Part shown: in pieces, positions 1-5,735 of the stretch | Layout: every line of letters starts with the position of its first letter | Numbering within the stretch: the first letter of the stretch is position 1 | NCBI GenBank assembly: GCA_005882155.1 | Contig: VBCQ01000483.1 | Coordinates: forward strand, 1-8,993 | From: Betaproteobacteria bacterium | GTDB taxonomy: Bacteria > Pseudomonadota > Gammaproteobacteria > Burkholderiales > Burkholderiaceae_C | Reading direction: 5' to 3' | Length of the DNA: 8,993 nt | Position numbers and translations under genes: made by a program | The notes under the pieces: model-generated | Told to the model about the DNA's origin: nothing | Database searches by the model: none | Seen by the model: only the letters and a program-made list of their open reading frames with translations

Positions 1-1
1 G

Positions 2-88
2 ATGTCGGCCAAGGCCGCCGGCATGAGTTACGAGCAGCTGTGCCTGCACCTCGTCGCGCAAGCGGCGCTCGATTCATCGCAGCCCTGA
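2..88 (+). CDS. ddlB: D-alanine--D-alanine ligase, C-terminal end (partial)
   Basis: Only the last 28 codons and the TGA stop are in the window; the gene begins upstream. The visible peptide (AKAAGMSYEQLCLHLVAQA in its middle) matches the C-terminal helix of DdlB, where an (A/R)xAGMSYxxL pattern is typical. DdlB is the cytoplasmic ATP-dependent ligase that joins two D-alanines for the peptidoglycan stem peptide. The stop lies 3 nt before the ftsQ ATG, the usual ddlB-ftsQ arrangement of the dcw cluster. That context supports the call as much as the short peptide does. The ATP-grasp catalytic residues lie outside the window, so nothing can be said about activity. Confidence 0.78.
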   Translation: MSAKAAGMSYEQLCLHLVAQAALDSSQP

Positions 89-91
89 TCC

Positions 92-898
92 ATGGCCAGC
101 GCGACCGCCTTCACTGCCACGCCAACGCCGCTGCCCGGTGATGTGCGGCTGATGCACGTCACCGCGAACCTGCTGTTCGTGCTGGCCGCAGTGGCACTCG
201 CGCTGCTGCTCGTGAACTGGATCGCGCGCCAGCCGGCATTCGCGCTGCGCTCGATCCGCATCGTCGGCGACGTGACGCGCAACAGCGCATCGACGATCCG
301 CGCCAACGCGGCGCCCAAGCTCGCCGGCAACTTCTTCACGACCGATCTGAACGCCGACCGGCGCGCATTCCAGGCTGTGCCCTGGGTTCGCGAAGCGGTC
401 GTTCGCCGGATCTGGCCGAACCGCCTCGAGGTGCGGCTCGAAGAGCATCGCGCGGTGGCGGTGTGGGGGAAGGACGCGACCGCCGACAAGCTCGTCAACA
501 GCTTCGGTGAAGTGTTCGAAGCCAACCTCGGCGATGTCGAGGACGACAGCCTGCCGACGCTGAACGGCCCCGACGGCAGCGCGCCACAGCTGCTCGCGAT
601 GCTCGGCCGATTGAAGCCGGTGTTCGAGCGGCTCGACATGCATGTCGACGCGCTCAGCCTGTCGGGCCGCGGATCGTGGCGCACCGAGCTCGACAGCGGC
701 GCCGAAGTCGAGCTCGGTCGCGGAACCGACGACGAGGTCGTCGAGCGCAGCGAGCGCTTCGTCGGCAGCGTCACGCAAGTGATCTCGCGCTACCAGCGTC
801 CGCTCGAATACGCCGACCTGCGGCACCACGACGGCTACGCGGTCAGGCTGAAGGGCATCACGACGGTGATCCCGAAGGCCAAGGAACAAAAGCACTGA
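92..898 (+). CDS. ftsQ: Cell division protein FtsQ
   Basis: Encodes 268 residues, normal for betaproteobacterial FtsQ. This is a single-pass inner-membrane protein that links early and late divisome parts through FtsB/FtsL. Layout: a short cytoplasmic tail (about 1-23), one hydrophobic segment (about 24-44, LLFVLAAVALALLLVNW), then a periplasmic POTRA domain (about 51-119) containing the RSIRIVGDV strand and the VPWVREAVVRRIWPNRLEVRLEEHRAVA-type stretch found in nearly all FtsQ proteins. The beta domain follows and ends near YADLRHHDGYAVRLKG (240-255), the counterpart of the family's DLRYxNGxAxR motif. The ATG at 92 is 3 nt after the ddlB stop with no strong Shine-Dalgarno, which suggests translational coupling. 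The ftsA start follows 9 nt after the stop. Nothing is missing or truncated. Confidence 0.96.
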   Translation: MASATAFTATPTPLPGDVRLMHVTANLLFVLAAVALALLLVNWIARQPAFALRSIRIVGDVTRNSASTIRANAAPKLAGNFFTTDLNADRRAFQAVPWVREAVVRRIWPNRLEVRLEEHRAVAVWGKDATADKLVNSFGEVFEANLGDVEDDSLPTLNGPDGSAPQLLAMLGRLKPVFERLDMHVDALSLSGRGSWRTELDSGAEVELGRGTDDEVVERSERFVGSVTQVISRYQRPLEYADLRHHDGYAVRLKGITTVIPKAKEQKH

Positions 899-902
899 GG
901 GG
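897..902 (+). promoter_or_regulatory. Ribosome binding site of ftsA
   Basis: GAGGGG overlaps the ftsQ stop codon (TGA 896-898) and lies 5 nt before the ATG at 908. An in-frame TTG at 905 would leave only 2 nt of spacing, so the site favours ATG 908 as the ftsA start. Confidence 0.6.
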
Positions 903-907
903 CATTG

Positions 908-2137
908 ATGGCCAAGGAATACAAGGATCTCGTCGTCGGGCTCGACATCGGAACCGCCAAGGTGATGGCGGTCGTCGCCGAGGTGTTGCCCAACGGCGAG
1001 CTGCGTCTCGCGGGTCTTGGCGTCGCGCCGACGCATGGCTTGAAGCGCGGTGTCGTCGTCAACATCGATGCGACCGTCCAGGCGATCCAGCAGGCACTCA
1101 AAGAGGCCGAGATGATGGCCGACTGCAAGATCACCCGCGTCTACACCGGCATCACCGGCAGCCACATCCGCGGCCAGAACTCGACCGGCATGGTCATCGT
1201 TCGCGACAAGGAAGTGACGCCGGTCGACGTGGCGCGGGTCGTCGAGACGGCGAAGGCGATCAACATCCCGAACGACCAGCGGTTGCTGCTCGTCGAGCCG
1301 CAGGAATTCGTCATCGACGGCCACGAGGTCAAGGAGCCGATCGGCATGAGCGGCGGGCGGCTCGAGGTCAAGGTGCACATCGTGACCGGGGCGCAGAGTG
1401 CAGCGGAGAACATCGTCAAGTGCGTTCGCCGCTGCGGGCTCGAGGTCGACCAGCTGGTGCTGAACCCGAGCGCGTCGAGCCATGCGGTGCTGACTGAAGA
1501 CGAGAAGGACTTGGGCGTTGCGCTGGTCGACATCGGCGCCGGCACGACCGATGTGGCGATCTTCACCGACGGTGCGATCCGCCACACCGCGGTGATCCCG
1601 ATCGCCGGCGACCTGATCACCAGCGACATCGCGATGGCACTGCGCACGCCGACCAAGGACGCCGAGGAGATCAAGGTCCAGTACGGCGTCGCCAAGCAAT
1701 TGCTCGCCGACCCGAGCGAGCAGCTCGAGGTGCCGGGGCTCGGCGATCGGCCGCCGCGCATGTTGAGTCGGCAGGCGCTGGCCGGCGTGATCGAGCCTCG
1801 TGTCGAGGAGATCTATTCGCTCGTGCACCAGGTGGTTCGCGAGAGCGGCTACGAAGAGCTGCTGTCGTCGGGCATCGTGATCAGCGGCGGCGCGGCGGTG
1901 ATGCCGGGCATGGTCGAGCTCGGTGAAGACATCTTTTTGAAGCCGGTGCGCAAAGGCGTGCCGACCTACCACGGTGCGCTCTACGACATGGTGTCGAACC
2001 CGCGCTCTGCCACGGTGATGGGCTTGCTCGAAGAAGCCCGACTCGCGCGCTCACGCGGCATGCGAGCGGCGCAGCAGGCAGGGTCGGTGAAGACCTTGTT
2101 CGGGCGGGCGAAGGATTGGTTTTTGGGGAATTTCTAA
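908..2137 (+). CDS. ftsA: Cell division protein FtsA
   Basis: Encodes 409 residues from ATG 908, the usual length. FtsA is the actin-fold ATPase that tethers FtsZ filaments to the inner membrane and recruits later divisome proteins. Visible motifs: phosphate-1 loop GLDIGTAKV (11-19), the FtsA-specific 1C subdomain (about 84-165), phosphate-2 loop DIGAGTTD (208-215), and adenosine motif GIVISGGAA (322-330). The C-terminal stretch VKTLFGRAKDWFLGNF (394-409) is the amphipathic membrane-targeting helix, with the expected hydrophobic/basic alternation. The start is set by the GAGGGG site 5 nt upstream; the TTG at 905 would add one residue but is too close to it. The gene is packed directly behind ftsQ. 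It is followed by an unusual 288-nt spacer before ftsZ, so ftsZ is probably not translationally coupled to it. Confidence 0.97.
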   Translation: MAKEYKDLVVGLDIGTAKVMAVVAEVLPNGELRLAGLGVAPTHGLKRGVVVNIDATVQAIQQALKEAEMMADCKITRVYTGITGSHIRGQNSTGMVIVRDKEVTPVDVARVVETAKAINIPNDQRLLLVEPQEFVIDGHEVKEPIGMSGGRLEVKVHIVTGAQSAAENIVKCVRRCGLEVDQLVLNPSASSHAVLTEDEKDLGVALVDIGAGTTDVAIFTDGAIRHTAVIPIAGDLITSDIAMALRTPTKDAEEIKVQYGVAKQLLADPSEQLEVPGLGDRPPRMLSRQALAGVIEPRVEEIYSLVHQVVRESGYEELLSSGIVISGGAAVMPGMVELGEDIFLKPVRKGVPTYHGALYDMVSNPRSATVMGLLEEARLARSRGMRAAQQAGSVKTLFGRAKDWFLGNF

Positions 2138-2160
2138 GAGGCGCACATGGCAAACAAACA

Positions 2161-2259
2161 CCCGTTCGCCCTGAGCTTGTCGAAGGGCCCGAAGGCAATC
2201 GCGCAGGCTTCCTTCGACAGGCTCAGGACGGTCGGGAATACAAGCTCAGCCCGAACGGG
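2161..2259. repeat. REP-like inverted repeat cluster (three arms)
   Basis: Arm 1 is at 2161-2187 and carries the core CCCTGAGCTTGTCGAAGGG. Arm 2 (2211-2235) is its inverted copy: the complement of 2211-2235 matches 2162-2186 at 21 of 25 bases, leaving a 24-nt loop. Arm 3 (2240-2259) is a second inverted copy: its complement matches 2161-2180 at 18 of 20 bases. Arm 1 can therefore pair with arm 2 or arm 3 but not with both. From general knowledge, the core CTGAGC(T/C)TGTCGAAGG is a widely scattered intergenic palindrome in high-GC proteobacteria. No T-run follows the hairpin, so a classic intrinsic terminator is unlikely. An effect on mRNA stability or processing between ftsA and ftsZ is inference. 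Confidence 0.85.
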
Positions 2260-2410
2260 GGTGGGCGGTGCACCGGCGTTCACGTTCAGAACGCACGACC
2301 CACCACCACGAACAACACCAACCCAACGACCTCGGACCCCGGCACCCCCGGGTCACCGCGGCGAACAAACAGCATCAGCGGGACTGACAACAGACATGGC
2401 AACTGCATTG

Positions 2411-2416
2411 AAGGAG
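2411..2416 (+). promoter_or_regulatory. Ribosome binding site of ftsZ
   Basis: AAGGAG is a near-perfect Shine-Dalgarno sequence 9 nt before the ATG at 2426. It supports that start over the upstream ATG at 2396, which reads only MATALKE before a stop at 2417-2419. It is the best such site in the window, in keeping with the high FtsZ level cells need. Confidence 0.8.
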
Positions 2417-2425
2417 TGATGAAAC

Positions 2426-3622
2426 ATGGCAATCGAAATGATCGAAGAGTTCGACCTGGGGACACAGATCAAGGTCATCGGTGTCGGTGGCGGTGGAGGC
2501 AATGCCGTCGACCACATGATTGCGCAGGGCGTGCAAGGCGTGGAGTTCATCTGCGCCAACACCGACGCGCAAGCGCTCAACCGCTCGGCGTCGCACCAGC
2601 TGATCCAGCTCGGCACGACAGGCCTCGGCGCCGGGGCGAAGCCGGAGGCCGGGCGTGCTGCGGCTGAAGAAGCGGTCGACCGCATTCGCGCATCGATCCA
2701 GGGCGCGAACATGCTGTTCATCACGGCCGGCATGGGCGGCGGCACCGGCACCGGCGCCGCGCCGGTGATCGCGCGTGTCGCGAAGGAGATGGGCATCCTG
2801 ACGGTCGGCGTCGTCACCAAGCCGTTCGACTTCGAAGGTGCGCGCCGCATGAAGGCGGCGGATGCGGGTCTTGCAGAGCTCGAGGCCAACGTCGATTCGC
2901 TGATCGTCATCCTGAACGACAAGCTGCTCGACGTGCTCGGCGACGACGTGACGCAAGACCAGGCCTTCGCGCACGCCAACGACGTGCTGAAGAACGCGGT
3001 CGGCGGGATCAGCGACATCATCCACATCCCGGGTCTCGTCAACGTCGACTTCGAAGACGTGAAGACGGTGATGAGCGAACCGGGCAAGGCGATGATGGGC
3101 ACGGCGATCGCGAGCGGACCCGACCGCGCCAACAAGGCGGCCGACGGCGCGGTGGCATGCCCGCTGCTCGAAGGCATCGACCTGTCGGGGGCACGCGGTG
3201 TGCTGGTGTTGATTGCGGCGAACCGCAATACCTTCAAGCTCAGCGAAAGCCGCAATGCGATGAACACAATCCGTCGCTATGCGGCAGACGACGCGCATGT
3301 GATCTACGGCACCGCCTACGACGAAGGACTCGGCGACCAGCTGCGCGTGACCGTCATTGCCACCGGCTTGAGCCCGGCCAAGCGGCAATCGGCACCGATC
3401 AGCGTCGTGCACAGCGCGCCGGTGCTGCAGCGCACCGGCACCGACAACCTGCCGGTGCTGACCCAGCCGGTCCACACGTCGCCGGCGCACGACTACAGCG
3501 CGCTGACGACGCCGAGCGTCTGGCGCAATGGCCGTACGGCAGCGGCGAAGGTCGATGCGCTGGCGAGCAACGGGATGGACGAGATCGAGATCCCGGCGTT
3601 CCTGCGAAAGCAAGCGGACTGA
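2426..3622 (+). CDS. ftsZ: Cell division protein FtsZ
   Basis: Encodes 398 residues, normal for Burkholderiales FtsZ. This is the tubulin-like GTPase that forms the cytoplasmic Z ring. Visible motifs: N-terminal IKVIGVGGGGGNAV (about 15-28), CANTDAQAL (43-51), tubulin signature GGGTGTG (104-110), NDKLLDVLG (164-172), and the T7 loop NVDFEDVKTVM (206-216), whose acidic residues complete the GTPase site of the adjacent subunit. A variable linker (about 318-380) follows. The C-terminal peptide DEIEIPAFLRKQAD (385-398) is the conserved tail that binds FtsA and other tethers. All key residues are present. The start is fixed by AAGGAG 9 nt upstream and by the family-typical MAIEMIEEF. The stop codon lies inside the left arm of a large palindrome (3617-3743). 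Confidence 0.98.
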   Translation: MAIEMIEEFDLGTQIKVIGVGGGGGNAVDHMIAQGVQGVEFICANTDAQALNRSASHQLIQLGTTGLGAGAKPEAGRAAAEEAVDRIRASIQGANMLFITAGMGGGTGTGAAPVIARVAKEMGILTVGVVTKPFDFEGARRMKAADAGLAELEANVDSLIVILNDKLLDVLGDDVTQDQAFAHANDVLKNAVGGISDIIHIPGLVNVDFEDVKTVMSEPGKAMMGTAIASGPDRANKAADGAVACPLLEGIDLSGARGVLVLIAANRNTFKLSESRNAMNTIRRYAADDAHVIYGTAYDEGLGDQLRVTVIATGLSPAKRQSAPISVVHSAPVLQRTGTDNLPVLTQPVHTSPAHDYSALTTPSVWRNGRTAAAKVDALASNGMDEIEIPAFLRKQAD

Positions 3623-3743
3623 TCACGTCCGGAGCTACTGCGCGGCCCGATCTGCGCCCGGAGGTGCTCGCCGTACAGGAAGTACGGCTCCGCTCCTGCG
3701 GACGCACCTCGGGCCGCTCGCTACGCTCCTGACGCGATCAGTC
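3617..3743. repeat. Long imperfect palindrome after ftsZ
   Basis: A nested inverted repeat spans nearly the whole ftsZ-lpxC gap. Outer arms 3617-3629 and 3731-3743 pair at 12 of 13 bases (GACTGATC...GATCAGTC). Inside them GGAGC (3631-3635) faces GCTCC (3725-3729), and CGGCCC (3643-3648) faces GGGCCG (3711-3716). GAGGTGC (3661-3667) pairs with GCACCTC (3704-3710). A separate small hairpin GCCGTAC (3670-3676) with GTACGGC (3682-3688) has a 5-nt loop. The RNA could fold into one long interrupted rod. The left arm contains the ftsZ stop codon. No T-run follows, so it is not a textbook intrinsic terminator, though it could end or protect the ftsZ transcript. It may alternatively be a dispersed MITE-like element; copy number elsewhere would decide. 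Confidence 0.85.
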
Positions 3744-3778
3744 ATATGCGATTAGCAGCCCAGCGAAACTCATCTGCC

Positions 3779-3784
3779 TAAAAT
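3779..3784 (+). promoter_or_regulatory. Possible -10 box of lpxC
   Basis: TAAAAT matches the sigma-70 -10 consensus at 5 of 6 positions and ends 6 nt before the lpxC ATG. That would place the transcription start at or next to the A of the ATG, giving a leaderless mRNA. No Shine-Dalgarno precedes the ATG, which fits. No good -35 box is visible at 16-18 nt spacing. The same arrangement occurs upstream of mpl. Confidence 0.4.
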
Positions 3785-3790
3785 CCACCC

Positions 3791-4726
3791 ATGGTCTCCC
3801 AACGCACGCTCAAGTCCCTCACCCGCGCGGTGGGGGTCGGCGTGCATGGGGGCCAGCGGGTGGAGCTGACGTTTCGCCCGGCGCCGCCCGACAGCGGCAT
3901 CGTCTTTCGCCGCGTCGACCTGCCGTCGCCGGTCGCCATCAAGGTGAGCGCCGATTCGGTCAGCGACACGCGAATGGCGACGACGATTTCGGCCGGCGGC
4001 GACCCCGGCGCGCCGAAGGTCAACACGATCGAGCATCTGCTGTCGGCGTGCTCGGGTCTGGGCATCGACAACCTGGTCGTCGACATCACCGCCGAGGAGG
4101 TGCCGATCCTCGACGGCTCGGCGGCGTCTTTCGTGTTCCTCTTGCAAAGCGCGGGCATCGAGTTGCAGAGCGCGCCGAAGCGCTTTCTGCGCATCACGAA
4201 GCCGGTGGAGATCCGTGAGGGCGCTGGGCCGACGCTGAAGTGGGCGCGCCTCGAGCCCTTCGACGGCTACAAGCTCAGCTTCGAAATCGGCTTCGACCAT
4301 CCGGCGGTCAATTCGACCGGCCAGCGCTTCGTGTTCGACATGGGCTCAGGTCAGTACAAGCGCGAGATCGCGCGTGCCCGCACCTTCGGCTTCACCAAAG
4401 ACGTGGAGCTGATGCGCTCGCGCGGCCTCGATCTCGGCGGCAGCATGGACAACGCGATCGTCGTCGACGACGTCAAGGTGCTCAACGGCGAGGGGCTGCG
4501 CTACGACGACGAGTTCGTCAAGCACAAGATCCTCGATGCGATCGGCGACATGTACGTCACCGGCCATCCGCTGATCGGCGCCTACACCGCGTTCAAGTCG
4601 GGCCACGCGCTGAACAACAAGCTCGTGCGCGCCGTGCTCGCCGACGAGTCGGCCTGCGAGATCGTGACTTTCGATGATGCGTCGCGCGCGCCCGCCGGGC
4701 TCGCCGACCTGGCTCCGGCGTGGTGA
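3791..4726 (+). CDS. lpxC: UDP-3-O-acyl-N-acetylglucosamine deacetylase LpxC
   Basis: Encodes 311 residues, close to the family's usual 300-310. LpxC is the cytoplasmic zinc amidase that removes the acetyl group from UDP-3-O-acyl-GlcNAc, the committed step of lipid A synthesis. The start is sound: ATG 3791 is the first possible one after an in-frame TAA at 3779-3781, and the N-terminus SQRTLKSLTRAVGVGVHGG is family-typical. Zinc and catalytic residues are in place: E81/H82 in NTIEHLLSACSGLGIDN, H245 and D249 in KHKILDAIGD, D253, and H272 in SGHALNNKLV. LDGSA (107-111) is also present. lpxC commonly follows ftsZ in proteobacteria. Here the long palindrome separates them and a -10-like box lies 6 nt before the ATG, so separate transcription is likely. 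No ribosome binding site is visible. Confidence 0.98.
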   Translation: MVSQRTLKSLTRAVGVGVHGGQRVELTFRPAPPDSGIVFRRVDLPSPVAIKVSADSVSDTRMATTISAGGDPGAPKVNTIEHLLSACSGLGIDNLVVDITAEEVPILDGSAASFVFLLQSAGIELQSAPKRFLRITKPVEIREGAGPTLKWARLEPFDGYKLSFEIGFDHPAVNSTGQRFVFDMGSGQYKREIARARTFGFTKDVELMRSRGLDLGGSMDNAIVVDDVKVLNGEGLRYDDEFVKHKILDAIGDMYVTGHPLIGAYTAFKSGHALNNKLVRAVLADESACEIVTFDDASRAPAGLADLAPAW

Positions 4727-4741
4727 CGCGACCCCGCCGGA

Positions 4742-4927
4742 ATGGTGATCTTTCGCGCGCTCGTCCTGCTGCTGCTGATTGCGGGCGTGGTGTGCTTCGC
4801 GATCTATGTCGGCACCGGCCAGCAGCGCTATCGCGCGCTCGGCATCCGCATCGTCAAGTGGACGCTGATCGCAGCACTCGGCTTCTTCGCGGTGCTGCTG
4901 ATCGAGCGTCTACCGATGCTGCTGTGA
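4742..4927 (+). CDS. Small two-helix membrane protein (hypothetical)
   Basis: Encodes 61 residues with two predicted membrane helices: about 5-24 (RALVLLLLIAGVVCFAIYVG) and about 39-57 (KWTLIAALGFFAVLLIERL). They are joined by a short polar, arginine-rich loop (TGQQRYRALGIRIVK) that is probably cytoplasmic by the positive-inside rule, leaving both ends outside. I do not recognise a named family. The gene starts 15 nt after lpxC and ends 4 nt before the next small gene, so it probably belongs to the lpxC transcript. The ATG at 4742 has only a weak upstream purine stretch. A GTG at 4745 is an alternative, but MVIFR aligns with the MTIFR start of the neighbouring protein, which favours 4742. Codon use matches the neighbours. 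Function is unknown. Confidence 0.7.
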   Translation: MVIFRALVLLLLIAGVVCFAIYVGTGQQRYRALGIRIVKWTLIAALGFFAVLLIERLPMLL

Positions 4928-4931
4928 CGCC

Positions 4932-5138
4932 ATGACGATCTTTCGCTGGATCATCGGAATCTTCACGCTGCTGCTCGCGGCCGGCGGGCTGCTCGCCTTC
5001 GTCATCTTCGTCTTGAGCGGCACCGAAGAGTGGCTCGACCTCGCGCGGCGCTTTCGGCGCTGGGTGTTCGCCGCGGTGCTCTTCTGGTTCAACATCGAGA
5101 TCTGGGGCAGCATCCTGCGCACGCTCATTCACTGGTGA
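4932..5138 (+). CDS. Small two-helix membrane protein, likely paralogue of the preceding one
   Basis: Encodes 68 residues with two hydrophobic segments, about 5-29 (RWIIGIFTLLLAAGGLLAFVIFVLS) and about 43-62 (RWVFAAVLFWFNIEIWGSIL), and a charged loop between them (GTEEWLDLARRFR). It shares its plan and several positions with the upstream 61-residue protein: M-x-I-F-R at the start, F-x-I-x-V-x-x-G before the loop, then R-x-x-(K/R)-W, A and L-x-x-F in the second helix. An old tandem duplication is therefore plausible. It starts 4 nt after that gene. Its last 14 bases overlap the end of the convergent esterase gene (5125-5724), an unusually tight tail-to-tail arrangement. No named family is recognised and the function is unknown. 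Confidence 0.7.
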   Translation: MTIFRWIIGIFTLLLAAGGLLAFVIFVLSGTEEWLDLARRFRRWVFAAVLFWFNIEIWGSILRTLIHW

Positions 5139-5724
5139 GCGGCGACTCCAGGCCGAGGAAGCGCAGCACATCGGGTAGGTGCATATCGAAGTCGCTCAGC
5201 GCGTGGTCGCCGGCGTCGAGCAGCTTCATCCGGCAAGCGACGTAGCGCGCGCTCATCTCGCGCCAGTCGAGCAGCTCGTCGCCTTTGGCGATGACGGCGA
5301 AGTAGCGCTCGGGCCGGGTGATCGTCCGCGGCTTCAAGGCCCGCAGCTCGGCGATGAACTCGGGCTTGAAGAAGAAGTGGTCATCGCTGTGCCACGCGGT
5401 CGTTTCGCCGATGTGCTGCGCGAGGTCGCGCGCCGGCTCGACCGCCGGGTTGAGCAGCACCGCCTTGCAGCCGATTCGCTCGGCGACGACGGTGGCATAG
5501 AAGCCGCCGAGCGAGCTGCCGATGACGGCCATCTTGTCGCTCGGCCACGCCGCGATGCCCACGTCGATGAGCGCGATCGCCTCCTTCGGCGACGGCGGCA
5601 ATTGCGGGCACCACCAGTGAAGGTCGCTCCGATGCTGCTGCACCCAGGCTGCCATCCGGCGCGCCTTGCTCGACTGCGGCGACGAACGAAAGCCGTGCAG
5701 GTAAAGCAGGTGCGTGATCGCCAT
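5125..5724 (-). CDS. YqiA-family alpha/beta hydrolase (esterase)
   Basis: Encodes 199 residues from the CAT at 5722-5724 (ATG on the minus strand), the usual size for the compact YqiA/UPF0227 esterases. The N-terminus ITHLLYLHGFRSSPQSSKAR is the family hallmark, with the oxyanion HGF at 10-12. The nucleophile is S71 in GSSLGG (69-74), the acid is probably D149 in KGDE, and the catalytic histidine is probably H174 in GDH. The visible triad suggests an active cytoplasmic esterase; its natural substrate is not established. An open frame continues to an upstream ATG at 5805, but that would overlap the end of mpl and add 27 non-conserved, arginine-rich residues, so I chose 5724. It lies 11 nt downstream of mpl and is probably co-transcribed. 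Its stop overlaps the convergent small membrane gene by 14 bp. Confidence 0.88.
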   Translation of the reverse strand: MAITHLLYLHGFRSSPQSSKARRMAAWVQQHRSDLHWWCPQLPPSPKEAIALIDVGIAAWPSDKMAVIGSSLGGFYATVVAERIGCKAVLLNPAVEPARDLAQHIGETTAWHSDDHFFFKPEFIAELRALKPRTITRPERYFAVIAKGDELLDWREMSARYVACRMKLLDAGDHALSDFDMHLPDVLRFLGLESPLTSE

Positions 5725-5735
5725 CGAGACCCGTG

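Larger units (their letters stand above)
2138..2425 (+). other. ftsA-ftsZ spacer
   Basis: This 288-nt gap holds a cluster of inverted-repeat arms (2161-2259), a G-poor C/A-rich stretch (about 2289-2340) and the ftsZ ribosome binding site. An ATG at 2147, preceded by AAGAGG 5 nt upstream, opens 90 codons ending at 2419. The translation contains FALSLSKG and FDRLRT, which are simply the repeat arms read in frame. I therefore do not call it a gene. The nine bases ACATGGCAA occur at 2145, 2394 and 2424, the last being the true ftsZ start. I see no convincing -35/-10 pair, although a promoter for ftsZ is plausible here because dcw clusters often carry one upstream of ftsZ. Confidence 0.6.

Noticed and set aside
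74..1972. A 632-codon open frame on the minus strand opposite ftsQ and ftsA
   Set aside because: Its translation is a low-complexity, H/R/D/L-rich string typical of the antisense of a high-GC gene. FtsQ and FtsA on the other strand have all family motifs.
2147..2419. 90-codon frame between ftsA and ftsZ with a plausible ribosome binding site
   Set aside because: FALSLSKG and FDRLRT are the usual translation products of the repeat arms, and the remainder is P/T/R-rich without a fold signal. I kept it as a low-probability leader-peptide idea in the findings rather than as a gene.
3617..3743. Reading the large palindrome as a classic Rho-independent terminator
   Set aside because: The structure is very long and interrupted, and is followed by GTCATATGCG rather than a T-run.
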